Of a stretch of DNA of 64,000 nt, positions 33,941 to 42,649 are shown in pieces (position 1 is the stretch's first letter; each line of letters opens with the position of its first letter). The notes beneath the pieces were generated by a model. That model had not been told where the DNA came from. It ran no database searches and worked only from the letters and a program-made list of their open reading frames with translations. This DNA is from Sinorhizobium sojae CCBAU 05684 (lineage in GTDB: Bacteria > Pseudomonadota > Alphaproteobacteria > Rhizobiales > Rhizobiaceae): NCBI RefSeq assembly GCF_002288525.1, contig NZ_CP023067.1, positions 1,736,001 through 1,800,000 on the forward strand. Direction: 5' to 3'. The translations under genes were made by a program, and so were the position numbers.

Positions 33941-34762
33941 GTGTTTCGAACGACCACTTTAGCACTGCTGTTTTTATCGAGTTCCAACGTGGCATTCTCT
34001 GCCGACGTCGATCAGCCGCTTGTCGGTTGGGGCGCCTATCACGAGCCCGTCGTCGAAGTCGCCTCGGGCGGTGTTACGGGATATGTCGAGGGATCCTACG
34101 CAAACAGCGTCGATGATGTCGATGCGGACGCCTGGGAACTCAGAGGCGCGATCAATGTCGACGCCGGCTCCGGCATGAACCTGCAGGTCGATCTCGGCTA
34201 TGCGCGCGTCGGCATCGGAGACCTCGATATCGACAAATATGACGGCGCCCTCCACGGCTACTATCGGGACGGCCTCTTTGCGGCCGGCGCCTTCTTCGGA
34301 GCGTCACGATTCGATGTCGGCCTGACTGAGGACATCAAGGACTATATGGGCGGCGTCGAGGGCGCCTTCTTCCAGGACACCTGGACCCTCGTGGGAGCGG
34401 CGGGCTACGGCCAGGCCGAACTGGGCGGTCTCGACGCCGATCACTACATGGGTGCGCTCGGCGCGCGCTGGTACGCGACCGACAATGTCCGTTTTGACAT
34501 CGACGGTACGCTCGATCGCCTAACCGACGGGGGTGACGACCTGGACGTCCAGAGCCTGAAGCTCACGGCGAACTACCGGCCCGAGCAGATGCCGGTCACC
34601 CTGTTCGCGGGTTACAAGTACACAAATGTCGACCTGACGGACACACTCTCCGGCGACACCAATACGATTTTCGGCGGCCTCCGCTTCTCCTATGGCTCCG
34701 GCAGCCTCAAGGAAGAGGAACGCCGCGGCCCGATCTGGTCTAACCGCAGCGTGTCGTTCTGA
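33941..34762 (+). CDS. Outer-membrane beta-barrel protein
   Basis: 273-residue protein with a signal peptide (LALLFLSSSNVAFSA) and a mature part of alternating beta strands: GYVEGSYANS, WELRGAINVDAG, MNLQVDLGYARVG, YMGGVEGAFF, DHYMGALGARWYATDNVRFDID, and SLKLTANYRPE. The pattern and Gly/Tyr/Asp content fit a porin-like barrel of about 12-14 strands. It ends in Phe, the usual BAM-recognised terminus (NRSVSF). The GTG at 33941 has ACGGAG about nine bases upstream; the ATG at 33932 overlaps this site. Function and family name are uncertain. Confidence 0.75.
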   Translation: MFRTTTLALLFLSSSNVAFSADVDQPLVGWGAYHEPVVEVASGGVTGYVEGSYANSVDDVDADAWELRGAINVDAGSGMNLQVDLGYARVGIGDLDIDKYDGALHGYYRDGLFAAGAFFGASRFDVGLTEDIKDYMGGVEGAFFQDTWTLVGAAGYGQAELGGLDADHYMGALGARWYATDNVRFDIDGTLDRLTDGGDDLDVQSLKLTANYRPEQMPVTLFAGYKYTNVDLTDTLSGDTNTIFGGLRFSYGSGSLKEEERRGPIWSNRSVSF

Positions 34763-34767
34763 GAGCC

Positions 34768-34866
34768 AGGGTATCAGACGAGCAGGGATCGCTGTGGCAC
34801 CGTGAACTGCTGCGTGTTGTCGTCCTTGAATCGAGGTCGACTCAAGGAGACGACATGCAGCAGGCT
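34768..34866. repeat. Composite intergenic repeat with CTGC hairpin (second copy)
   Basis: TATCAGACGAGCAGGGATCGCTGTGGC is a diverged copy of the module at 9723-9749, and is followed by a hairpin with arms CTGCTGCGTGTTGTCGTCCTTGA-like (34807-34829) and TCAAGGAGACGACATGCAGCAG-like (34842-34863), loop about 12. The shared order with 9709-9804 defines a composite element. It lies just after the outer-membrane protein gene and may terminate it. Confidence 0.75.
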
Positions 34867-34929
34867 CTCCATTGATGTGTTGTCGCAGGTCTGTGTCGGA
34901 AACCTTGGGACTGCTTTTCCGAACCCTGC

Positions 34930-35280
34930 TTAGCTGTGCATGAGTATGTTGACGAGCCGCCCAAAAGGGTCGCGCACAAAGAAGCGGCGCACTCCCCAGG
35001 GTTCATTGGCGGGGCCATACTCGATTGCGACCCCGGCCTCCTTCATGCGCTGCAAGGCGGCGTCGAGATCGTCGACTTCAATCGAGAGGTCGGGCACTGG
35101 CGTGCCCGACCCGCCTTCGGACGCGAAACTGACCTGCACGCTCATCGTCCGGGATGAGCCGTAGGTCCTGATCCAGCCGTGATCCATTAAAACATCGAGG
35201 TCGAGGATATCCTTGTAGAAGCGTTCGGCTGCCGTAACGTCTTCGGCCGCGATGATGGCCATGATGCGTTTGACCTGCAT
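34930..35280 (-). CDS. VOC/glyoxalase-fold protein
   Basis: 116-residue single VOC domain: RIMAIIAAEDVTAAERFYKDILDLDVLMDHGW, then DLSIEVDDLDAALQRMKEAGVAI and GVRRFFVRDPFGRLVNILMH. The final strand has RDPFGRLVNI, in the place of the metal Glu in glyoxalases, so it may be a binding protein rather than an enzyme. It lies 3 bp after the second VOC gene, with GGAGG before its ATG inside that gene's end, so they are one operon. Confidence 0.85.
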   Translation of the reverse strand: MQVKRIMAIIAAEDVTAAERFYKDILDLDVLMDHGWIRTYGSSRTMSVQVSFASEGGSGTPVPDLSIEVDDLDAALQRMKEAGVAIEYGPANEPWGVRRFFVRDPFGRLVNILMHS

Positions 35281-35283
35281 CGA

Positions 35284-35694
35284 TCACGCCTCCGCATATG
35301 GGTCATAGGTGCCGAAGCTCCAGAGATTGCCGTCGCAATCGCGCGCGGAGTATTCGCGTGAACCGTACTCCGTGTCGGCGAGCACTCGCTCGATCTTCGC
35401 ACCGGCGGCGTTGGCACGCGCATAGTGTGCCTCGATGTCGGGCACCACGACATAGATGCCGAAGCGCTCGGTCGCCCAGGGGTTCGTCGGATCCGGCTTG
35501 CCGCCGGAGCCTGTCATCATCATGCCTGGGCCGAGGCGGAGCTGCGCGTGCGCGACGGTGTTGTTCTCGCCTGGCACCACGAACTGCTTCTCGAAGCCGA
35601 AAGCCTTGTTCAGCCATTCGATCGCCTCGGGCGCATCGTCGTAGCGCAAGCAGGGGAAGATGTTAGGGGCGCCGATCTTTGCCTTGTCTGCCAT
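35284..35694 (-). CDS. VOC-family protein (glyoxalase-like, PhnB-type)
   Basis: 136-residue VOC protein with the PhnB-like start NIFPCLRYDDAPEAIEWLNKAFGFEKQFVVPG, the middle AHAQLRLGPGMMMTGS, and the end YGSREYSARDCDGNLWSFGTYDP. The family covers glyoxalases and antibiotic-binding proteins; no substrate is implied. The ATG at 35694 has GGAGAG upstream and is preferred to the frame start four codons earlier. First gene of a pair with the VOC protein at 34930; the AraC regulator on the same strand starts upstream. Confidence 0.85.
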   Translation of the reverse strand: MADKAKIGAPNIFPCLRYDDAPEAIEWLNKAFGFEKQFVVPGENNTVAHAQLRLGPGMMMTGSGGKPDPTNPWATERFGIYVVVPDIEAHYARANAAGAKIERVLADTEYGSREYSARDCDGNLWSFGTYDPYAEA

Positions 35695-35765
35695 GGGACT
35701 CTCCAATCATCGGATGGAAGATGGGGAAGACTAAGGCCGCAAGCCGCGGCGGTCTTGGACGAATT

Positions 35766-36635
35766 TTACCCGCCAACGCCGCCACCGTCAGGAAGCAGGG
35801 AGGCGCGGAATTCGCTCGGGGTGCGCCCCGTATAACGCCGGAAATCGCGGTTGAAGTGCGCCTGGTCATAATAGCCGCAGCCGGTGGCCAGATCGGCCCA
35901 CCCCTCCTGATCTACCGCGCGGATGTGCGTGATCGCATGGGCGATGCGCAGGATGCCGGCGACCGCCTTTGGGCTCAGACCCACCTGGGCATGGAAGCGC
36001 TGTATCAGTGTCTTGCGGCTGCAAGCGAGATCGCGGCTGAGCGCGCCGATCTCGCGCGCACCGTGGCTTGCCTCCAGGCTTTTGAGCGCCCAGGCAATGT
36101 CCGGCGACATGGGTCTGCCTCGGTGAAGGCGGTCCAGCAGGAAGCGGTCCATCAGGTCGAACCGCGCCGCCCAGCCGCGCGCGTCGTGCAGCGAACCCGC
36201 GAGCCGGTCAGCCTCCGCATCACCCAGCAGGTCGCCGAGACCGACGCAGCGATTGGCAATGTCGGACATGGCGATGTTGAGGAACCGGAAGGCCCCGAGC
36301 AGAGTGAAGTTCACCTGGAAACCGATCTGCTCGCCTTCATATTCGGTGACGACGTGAACGTCGTGCAGCCCGGCCAGGAAGCTGCGGAAAACGCCTCGCT
36401 CTGTCGGCAGATCGCCATTGATGATGTCGATCGGTGGGCCGAAGGTCACGACCATCGGGACGCCGGCGAAGGGCGGCTGGAGGCGGCGCATGGGCGTCAG
36501 CGCCCGCTCGCGATAGCCGCAATAGTCGATGACGTAGGGCGTGAGCCGGGAATCGGGCGCGCGCGTGACGAGCGCCCAGCTATGCTCGTCCGAACGATGA
36601 ATGTTAACCTGCACGCCCGATGCTGCGGCCGGCAT
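35766..36635 (-). CDS. AraC-family transcriptional regulator
   Basis: 289-residue AraC/XylS regulator. The C-terminal domain has two helix-turn-helix motifs: REIGALSRDLACSRKTLIQRFHAQVGLSPKAV and WADLATGCGYYDQAHFNRDFRRYTGRTPSEF. The N-terminal 190 residues are the sensing region (DUF6597-like), without the cupin seen in AraC itself. It lies within a run of three VOC genes on the same strand, 71 bp upstream of the VOC pair and 63 bp after the third, suggesting co-regulation. AGGAGGGG precedes the ATG. Confidence 0.9.
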   Translation of the reverse strand: MPAAASGVQVNIHRSDEHSWALVTRAPDSRLTPYVIDYCGYRERALTPMRRLQPPFAGVPMVVTFGPPIDIINGDLPTERGVFRSFLAGLHDVHVVTEYEGEQIGFQVNFTLLGAFRFLNIAMSDIANRCVGLGDLLGDAEADRLAGSLHDARGWAARFDLMDRFLLDRLHRGRPMSPDIAWALKSLEASHGAREIGALSRDLACSRKTLIQRFHAQVGLSPKAVAGILRIAHAITHIRAVDQEGWADLATGCGYYDQAHFNRDFRRYTGRTPSEFRASLLPDGGGVGG

Positions 36636-36698
36636 CCATGCCCCTCCTTGGTTAGCAAAGTGCTGGCGGCAATTTCGCCCGCAGGCCGCGAAGGAACG

Positions 36699-37172
36699 TC
36701 AACCGCGGCGCGCCGCCTCGATCGCGGCGACGTCGATTTTCCTCATGGTCATCATGGCCTCGAAGGCGCGCCTCGCTTCGTCGCCGCCAGCCGCCATCGC
36801 GTCGGTCAGTACGCGCGGAGTGATTTGCCAGGAAATCCCCCACTTGTCTTTGCACCAGCCGCACGCGCTCTCCTGGCCGCCATTGCCGACGATGGCATTC
36901 CAGTAGCGGTCGGTCTCCTCCTGATCGTCGGTGGCGATCTGGAACGAGAAGGCTTCGTTGTGTGTGAAAACGGGACCGCCGTTCAGGCCGAGACACGGAA
37001 TGCCAGCCACCGTGAATTCGACCGTCAACACATCGCCCTCTTTGCCGCCGGGGTAATCACTGGGTGCACGGTGCACGGCATGCACCCTGCTGTCCGGAAA
37101 GATCTCGGAATAGAAGCGGGCGGCGGCCTCGGCATCCCTATCGTACCAGAGGCAAATCGTATTCTTTGCCAT
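36699..37172 (-). CDS. VOC-family protein (3-demethylubiquinone methyltransferase-like, PhnB-type)
   Basis: 157-residue protein of the 3-dmu-9_3-mt/PhnB VOC subgroup: TICLWYDRDAEAAARFYSEIFPDSRV, LTVEFTVAGIPCLGLNGGPVFTHNEAFSFQI, KWGISWQITPRVL and a C-terminal AFEAMMTMRKIDVAAIEAA. Despite the database family name these are not ubiquinone methyltransferases; they are presumed binding proteins or isomerases. AAAGGAA precedes the ATG. It is the first of three VOC genes in this run. Confidence 0.85.
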   Translation of the reverse strand: MAKNTICLWYDRDAEAAARFYSEIFPDSRVHAVHRAPSDYPGGKEGDVLTVEFTVAGIPCLGLNGGPVFTHNEAFSFQIATDDQEETDRYWNAIVGNGGQESACGWCKDKWGISWQITPRVLTDAMAAGGDEARRAFEAMMTMRKIDVAAIEAARRG

Positions 37173-37346
37173 TGCGCGTTCCTTTCGCTGTGAAACCCTC
37201 GGACTTGTTTTTCATGGCTACCCTCCGAGATAGGCTGCCAACCGTTTTTCTCCACCCCGGAAGTCTCTCTCGGTTCCGATTCAAGGAACCATGCAGTAGG
37301 GTCATGCCCCGTGAATCCTGTCAAAGCAATCTGGAGTCAGCAGCAA

Positions 37347-38216
37347 ATGGCCAAAGTCGCATTCCTCGGTCTCGGCGTCATGGGATACCCCATGGCCGGA
37401 CATCTCAAGCTCCGCGGCGGACATGAGGTGACGGTCTACAACCGCACCGCCGCCAAGGCGGAAAGGTGGGCGGCCGAATTCGGGGGACGCGCGGCGGCGA
37501 CTCCTGCCGAAGCCGCCAAGGATCAGGAGTTCATATTCGCCTGTGTCGGCAATGACGACGACCTGCGGTCGGTCACAACCGGAGACCATGGTGCCTTCGA
37601 GACGATCGGGGCCGGCGCAATCTTCATCGACAACACGACGGCCTCCGCCGAAGTCGCCCGCGAGCTTGATGCCGCCGCGCGCGCCAAGGGCGCGCATTTC
37701 ATCGACGCACCGGTTTCCGGCGGTCAGGCGGGCGCCGAGAACGGCGTACTCACGGTGATGTGCGGCGGCGATGAGGAGGTCTTTGAAAAGGCAAAGCCCG
37801 TCATCGAGGCCTATGCCCGCATGGTCGGCCTGATGGGACCTGCAGGCTCCGGCCAACTGACCAAGATGATCAACCAGATCTGCATCGCCGGCCTCGTCCA
37901 GGGGCTCGCCGAAGGTATCCATTTCGGCAAGAAGGCGGGGCTCGACATCGAGAAGGTGATCGAGGTCATCTCCAAGGGAGCGGCCGGCTCCTGGCAGATG
38001 GAGAACCGTCACAAGACGATGAATGCCGGCAAATACGATTTCGGCTTCGCCGTGGACTGGATGCGCAAAGACCTCGATATCGTGCTGGCCGAAGCCCGGC
38101 GCAACGGAGCCAAGCTTCCCGTCACGGCCCTGGTCGACCAGTTCTACGCGGATGTCCAGGCGCTGGGCGGCAATCGTTGGGACACGTCGTCCCTGCTTGC
38201 CCGCCTGGAAAAATGA
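37347..38216 (+). CDS. NAD(P)-dependent beta-hydroxyacid dehydrogenase (3-hydroxyisobutyrate dehydrogenase family)
   Basis: 289-residue enzyme of the 3-hydroxyisobutyrate/tartronate-semialdehyde reductase family. It has the N-terminal Rossmann motif FLGLGVMGYPMAGHL, the substrate motif DAPVSGGQAGAENGVLTVMCGG, and the catalytic-Lys helix GSGQLTKMINQICIAGLVQGLAEG. It oxidises beta-hydroxyacids or reduces the matching semialdehydes in the cytoplasm. CTGGAG precedes the ATG at 37347. Its stop overlaps the start of the DNA alkylation repair gene (ATGA). Confidence 0.92.
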   Translation: MAKVAFLGLGVMGYPMAGHLKLRGGHEVTVYNRTAAKAERWAAEFGGRAAATPAEAAKDQEFIFACVGNDDDLRSVTTGDHGAFETIGAGAIFIDNTTASAEVARELDAAARAKGAHFIDAPVSGGQAGAENGVLTVMCGGDEEVFEKAKPVIEAYARMVGLMGPAGSGQLTKMINQICIAGLVQGLAEGIHFGKKAGLDIEKVIEVISKGAAGSWQMENRHKTMNAGKYDFGFAVDWMRKDLDIVLAEARRNGAKLPVTALVDQFYADVQALGGNRWDTSSLLARLEK

Positions 38217-38911
38217 CCCTCGCGCCGACGTCTTCGGCTGAAGAAATCATTGCTCATCTCCGCGCCGCCGGCTCGGCCGAAAATATTGCGGGCATGGCCC
38301 GCTTCGGCATCGAGACGGGGGCGGCGCTTGGCGTTTCGAGCGTCGCCCTTCGTCATATGGCCAGGCAGGTGAAGAAAGATCACAGCCGCGCGATCGAGCT
38401 CTGGCAATCCGGAATCCGCGAGGCGCGCATCCTTGCGGCCTATACCGCCGGTCCCGACGCCATGGCGCTCCCCGAAGCGCGCCGCTGGGTCGCCGATTGC
38501 AACTCCTGGGAAGTCGTCGATACGCTTGCCGGCCTTCTCGTCGCCGCTCGGCTGGAACAGGTGCTGATCCCTGAATGCGCGGCCGAAGAGCGCGAATTCG
38601 TTCGCCGCATTGCCTTTGCGATGATCGCCACCGCCGCCGTTCACCGCAAGAAGGAGCCCGATGCCACGATCCTTGCCTGGCTGCCACTCATCGAGGCCCA
38701 TGCCAGTGACGGGCGCAACTTCGTCAAGAAGAGTGTCAATTGGGCGCTGAGGCAGGTCGGGAAGCGGAGCGCCGGTTGCCATGGACCTGCATTGGCAATC
38801 GCGGAAAAACTCGCCGCAAGCGAAGATCGCACGGCGCGATGGATCGGAAAGGATGCCGTGCGGGAACTGACGAGCGAGAAGACCCGAAGTCGGTTCCGTC
38901 TCTCCAGGTAA
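38213..38911 (+). CDS. DNA alkylation repair protein (AlkD-like)
   Basis: 232-residue protein of the AlkD/HEAT-repeat family. It is all helical, with GIETGAALGVSSVALRHMARQVKKDHSRAIELW, the RRWVADCNSWEVVDTLAG segment and FVKKSVNWALRQVGKRS. AlkD-type glycosylases remove bulky or cationic alkylated bases without base flipping. The C-terminus matches proteins that others annotate simply as DNA alkylation repair. The ATG overlaps the previous stop (ATGA), so it is translated with the dehydrogenase, with no known functional link. Confidence 0.85.
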   Translation: MTLAPTSSAEEIIAHLRAAGSAENIAGMARFGIETGAALGVSSVALRHMARQVKKDHSRAIELWQSGIREARILAAYTAGPDAMALPEARRWVADCNSWEVVDTLAGLLVAARLEQVLIPECAAEEREFVRRIAFAMIATAAVHRKKEPDATILAWLPLIEAHASDGRNFVKKSVNWALRQVGKRSAGCHGPALAIAEKLAASEDRTARWIGKDAVRELTSEKTRSRFRLSR

Positions 38912-38999
38912 ATTCCGCGTGCGATTGGAGTTCGGAAAGTCCCAGCAAGATCAAGGTACTGTCGAAAGAACCTGCAGCGCCTCCTGAACTTTGGATGAC

Positions 39000-39488
39000 C
39001 TATTCCTCGCCCGACTTCGCCTGATCGATGACCATGTAGTCGAGCGGCAATTGGGTCGTGTATTTGATCTGCTCCATGGCGAAGGCAGAGGAGACATCGC
39101 GGATCTCGATCTTCGCGATCAATCGCTTGTAAAAGGCGTCATAGGCCGCGATATCCGGAACCACCACGCGCAGCAGGTAGTCCACATCGCCGCTCATGCG
39201 GTAGAACTCCACCACTTCCGGAAAATCGGCGACCACTTCGGCGAAGCGGCGCAGCCACTCCATGGAATGGGAATTGGTGCGGACCGAAACGAACACCGTG
39301 ACCTTCGTATTGACCTTCACGGGATCGAGGAGCGCCACGCGCCGGCGGATGACGCCATCCTCTTCCATCTTCTGGATCCGACGCCAGCAGGGGGTCGTCG
39401 AGAGACCGACCTTCTTGGCAAGGTCGGCAACGGCCAAAGTCGAGTCCTCCTGCAAAAGGCGCAGGATTTTGCGGTCCAGACGGTCCAT
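39000..39488 (-). CDS. Lrp/AsnC-family transcriptional regulator
   Basis: 162-residue Lrp/AsnC regulator: DRKILRLLQEDSTLAVADLAKKVGLSTTPCWRRIQKMEEDGVIRRRVA is the DNA-binding domain, and the C-terminal RAM domain contains GDVDYLLRVVVPDIAAYDAF. It is transcribed alone, 64 bp from the uracil-DNA glycosylase-like gene on the same strand and convergent with the AlkD-like gene. The target is unknown; it does not resemble the dad-type regulator at 16356 closely. Confidence 0.9.
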   Translation of the reverse strand: MDRLDRKILRLLQEDSTLAVADLAKKVGLSTTPCWRRIQKMEEDGVIRRRVALLDPVKVNTKVTVFVSVRTNSHSMEWLRRFAEVVADFPEVVEFYRMSGDVDYLLRVVVPDIAAYDAFYKRLIAKIEIRDVSSAFAMEQIKYTTQLPLDYMVIDQAKSGEE

Positions 39489-39552
39489 GGAAAATCCTCT
39501 CGAATATTTTTCCTTCTATAGCGCGAAATTGGTGAAGATAAAGAAAATTGTT

Positions 39553-40191
39553 TCAGGCGATGAGCGCCCTCACCCGCTCGCGCAGGAAGGGCAGCAGGTC
39601 GGCCTCGAACCAGGGATTTCGGCGCAACCAGCCCGTATTGCGCCAGCTCGGATGCGGCAGCGGCAATATGGCGCTGCCCGAATTGCGCCGGACGTAATGC
39701 TGCCAGTTGCCGACGGTCTCGCTCATCGATTTCGGACAGTCGGGCCCGAGATGCCAGCGCTGCGCGTAATGGCCGACGGCAAGCACCAATTCGATCTGCG
39801 GCATCGCCTCCACCACCCGCCGCCGCCAGAGCGGCGCACACTCGCCGCGCGGCGGCAGATCGCTACCATGGCTGTCATAGCCCGGAAAGCAGAACCCCAT
39901 CGGCACGATCGCGAAATTCTGCGGGGCGTAAAAGGCGGCGCGATCGACGGCGAGCCATTGCCGCAGCCGGTCGCCGGAGGCGTCGTTGAAAGGCAGGCCG
40001 GATTCATGCACCCGAAGGCCGGGTGCCTGGCCGGCAATCAGGATGCGCGCGGAGGCAGAAAGGACGGTCACCGGCCGCGGTTCATGCGGCAGCCGATGCG
40101 CGAGGCCCCGCGCTGGGTCGTCCCGGCAGACTCGGCAGGCGGCGATAGCGGCGCGCAACGCCTGCAGCCGATCCTCTACGCTATCCGCCAC
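39553..40191 (-). CDS. Uracil-DNA glycosylase superfamily protein
   Basis: 212-residue protein of the uracil-DNA glycosylase superfamily. Motif A is ILIAGQAPGLRVHESGLPFND, the middle has FAIVPMGFCFPGYDS, and the leucine-loop/His region is ILPLPHPSWRNTGWLRRNPWF. An N-terminal CRVC pair may bind a cluster partly, but the four-Cys set of family 4 enzymes is not complete. It would excise uracil or related bases; the exact class is open. A GTG start at 40191 overlaps the upstream nuclease gene by 11 bases, with AGAGAGG as ribosome-binding site. Confidence 0.82.
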   Translation of the reverse strand: MADSVEDRLQALRAAIAACRVCRDDPARGLAHRLPHEPRPVTVLSASARILIAGQAPGLRVHESGLPFNDASGDRLRQWLAVDRAAFYAPQNFAIVPMGFCFPGYDSHGSDLPPRGECAPLWRRRVVEAMPQIELVLAVGHYAQRWHLGPDCPKSMSETVGNWQHYVRRNSGSAILPLPHPSWRNTGWLRRNPWFEADLLPFLRERVRALIA

Positions 40192-40987
40192 CGATGATCC
40201 TCTCTGCCATCATGCGGACTTCATTCTCGATCCATTGCGCGATGAGTTCCAGCAAATCGCCGGCGCGGTGCGGCGTCTCCGCCGGTTCGCCATTGGTGCG
40301 GCGCCATTCCTGCGGCCGGACGAAATCCCCGCTCCACAACCCGGCCTGCCGCTCTCGTGCCGTCTCTTCCTCTGCGCGGTAAAGGCCATAGCTGACCGCC
40401 AGGCCCGAGAGAACCATTGCTCGGCCGACGTCGCGTCCTCCGCTTTCGCAGATGCCGAGCTCGCGGCCATAGCGATCGCGCCCATGCAGGCGGCAGCGCG
40501 TTGTTGCGCCTTCGACCAATGACGCCAGCCGCCGGCGCGCCTCCGCGCCGCAGTCCCAGGCATCCTCCCCGCGCCGGCAGCTCTGGCCGATCTCCGGCGC
40601 GTCGATGCCCTCGATCCGAACGCGCCGGCCGTCGAGCCGCAGGCTGTCGCCATCGCTCGCGATGGCCGCACCCTGCAGTTCTCCGGTCATGGGCTTTTCC
40701 GGCGGCGGGAGACGGGAGGCGAAATAGGCGCCGATACTCAACACAAGGAGGAACAGCCAGCCGCCGATCAGGCTGCCGCGTCCTTGCGGATCCCGGCTGC
40801 GCCCGGTCCGGCCCGCCGAACGGCCGAAGTCGAAGCGCCGGCCGGGATTTCGCCTGGGGCTGCCCACCGCGCCGAACCTGCCGCGTCCTATCCTCAAGCG
40901 AAGGCCTCCTCGTTCCGCACCGTCATCGCCATTCTCCATGCCGAGCCGAAAACGCAATCGCGCCACAATGGTTTTCGAATCCTTCAT
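40181..40987 (-). CDS. Membrane-anchored thermonuclease-like protein (SNase domain)
   Basis: 268-residue protein: a basic, disordered N-terminus rich in Arg and Gly (about 1-70), one hydrophobic helix (LIGGWLFLLVLSIGAYFAS), then a staphylococcal-nuclease-like domain with DGDSLRLDGRRVRIEGIDAPEIGQ, RCRLHGRDRYGRELG and QAGLWSGDFVRPQEWRR. The conserved Asp, Glu and Arg of the SNase active site are present, so it may be a Ca-dependent nuclease. The ATG at 40987 is used; a TTG four codons upstream is possible. It overlaps the glycosylase start by 11 bases. Confidence 0.85.
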   Translation of the reverse strand: MKDSKTIVARLRFRLGMENGDDGAERGGLRLRIGRGRFGAVGSPRRNPGRRFDFGRSAGRTGRSRDPQGRGSLIGGWLFLLVLSIGAYFASRLPPPEKPMTGELQGAAIASDGDSLRLDGRRVRIEGIDAPEIGQSCRRGEDAWDCGAEARRRLASLVEGATTRCRLHGRDRYGRELGICESGGRDVGRAMVLSGLAVSYGLYRAEEETARERQAGLWSGDFVRPQEWRRTNGEPAETPHRAGDLLELIAQWIENEVRMMAERIIGGG

Positions 40988-41054
40988 ACCGGGCAGCAAC
41001 TTCTTAAGGATTGCGCCCTAGACTGCAAGCCACACGCAATCCTCGAATCCGAGC

Positions 41055-42590
41055 ATGAGCATCGCCGTCAGCACATCGACCGATAAGATCATCGTCGACA
41101 AATCGCGCGCCCATCGAAACAAGACGGTTTCGAGAACCGTTCGCGCGACGCGGCAACGGCTGCAGACCGGTTCGTCCGCACCCTCCGGCTTCGACCGCGA
41201 AATGCTCCTGCTCCACATCGACTCCGTCCTTTACGGAGCGATCGCCCTTCCGGTGCTCATCGTCCTGATCGCGGCCACCGGCATCTATCTTTCGGGTGAC
41301 AGAAGCATTCTCTTATGGGCGCTGATGGCGCTTTCGGCCCACGCGGTCACCGTCTTCCTGGCGCGCAAGGCCAAGCGCGACAATATCGGAACCGAGAAGG
41401 TCACAACCTGGCGCCGCCGCTTCCTCGGCGGTCAAGTCCTGATGGGGTTCTGCTGGGCGATCTTCGCGCTTCGGGACTGCGACGCCTGCGGAGGCGTCAG
41501 CTTCGCCCTTTTCCAGGGCACGGGTCTGTTCATCGCGCTCGCAGCCACGGCGATCGGCACATTCCTCTTGCGCAATGCCCTGGTCTACACCTTCACGCCG
41601 GTCATCGTCGCACTTGCCGTCACTTCTTTGACCGGCGGCAACCCTGTCCATATCGGCCTGACCGGCATGCTGTCGCTGTCGCTCGCCTTTCTCGTCTTCA
41701 TGACCGGTCGCATGAATCGCGCCAACGTCCATATCCTCTCGGTGCAGTCGGAAAAGGACGACCTGATCGCCGAGCTCGAGGTGGCGAAATCGATGTCGGA
41801 CGAGGCGCGCCGGCGGGCGGAAGAAGCCAACCTCGCCAAGTCCCGCTTTCTCGCATCCATGTCGCACGAGCTGCGCACCCCGCTTAACGCCATCCTCGGC
41901 TTCTCCGAGGTCATGTCGAGCGAGGTTCTGGGGCCGCTCAACAATCCGACCTACAAGGAATACACGGTCGATATCCACCGCTCGGGCGAACATCTCTTGA
42001 ACCTCATCAACGAGATCCTCGACCTGTCCCGGATCGAGGCCGGCAAGTACGAGCTCAATGAGGAGGCGGTGAACCTGGTCGAGATCGCCGAAGACTGCAT
42101 CGGCATGGTGCAACTGCGCGCGCGCGGAAAGAACATCACGATCAGCGAGCAGTTCGAGCAGGGCATGCCCTCCGTCTGGATCGATGAAAAGGCGATGCGC
42201 CAGGTGACGCTGAACCTCCTGTCGAATGCGGTGAAGTTCACGCCCGCCGGCGGCGAGATCACCGTCAAGAGTGGCTGGACCGCCGGCGGCGGCCAGTACA
42301 TCTCGATCAAGGACAACGGTCCCGGCATTCCCGAGGAGGAAATCCCGATCGTCCTCTCCGCCTTCGGGCAAGGCTCCATCGCAATCAAGAGCGCCGAGCA
42401 GGGCACAGGCCTCGGCCTGCCGATCGTTCAGGCGATCCTCGCCAAGCACAACGGCCAGTTCATCCTTCGCTCCAGGCTTCGCGAAGGCACCGAGGCGATC
42501 GCCATACTGCCGCCTCGCCGCGTGCTGCAGAGTCTGCCGCCGGTCGAGGACGCCCCCGCGCCCGCCCGCCGGCGCAGGAGCTTCGCGTAG
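41055..42590 (+). CDS. Membrane histidine kinase (PleC/DivJ-like)
   Basis: 511-residue sensor kinase. About six hydrophobic helices between residues 55 and 215 form an integral membrane sensor; a coiled coil follows; the HisKA domain has phosphoaccepting His271 in FLASMSHELRTPLNAILGFSEVM; the HATPase_c domain carries NLLSNAVKFTPAGGEITV (N box), DNGPGIPEEEI (G1) and GTGLGLPIV (G2). The sequence around the H box, including the GEHLLNLINEILDLSRIEAGKYEL stretch, resembles PleC/DivJ/PdhS-type kinases acting on DivK, an inference by similarity only. No response regulator is adjacent. Confidence 0.88.
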   Translation: MSIAVSTSTDKIIVDKSRAHRNKTVSRTVRATRQRLQTGSSAPSGFDREMLLLHIDSVLYGAIALPVLIVLIAATGIYLSGDRSILLWALMALSAHAVTVFLARKAKRDNIGTEKVTTWRRRFLGGQVLMGFCWAIFALRDCDACGGVSFALFQGTGLFIALAATAIGTFLLRNALVYTFTPVIVALAVTSLTGGNPVHIGLTGMLSLSLAFLVFMTGRMNRANVHILSVQSEKDDLIAELEVAKSMSDEARRRAEEANLAKSRFLASMSHELRTPLNAILGFSEVMSSEVLGPLNNPTYKEYTVDIHRSGEHLLNLINEILDLSRIEAGKYELNEEAVNLVEIAEDCIGMVQLRARGKNITISEQFEQGMPSVWIDEKAMRQVTLNLLSNAVKFTPAGGEITVKSGWTAGGGQYISIKDNGPGIPEEEIPIVLSAFGQGSIAIKSAEQGTGLGLPIVQAILAKHNGQFILRSRLREGTEAIAILPPRRVLQSLPPVEDAPAPARRRRSFA

Positions 42591-42649
42591 AGCCTTAAAT
42601 GGAAACAATTCTGTTGACTGAAGCGGAGCGGGATGTTTGCTCATACGTC

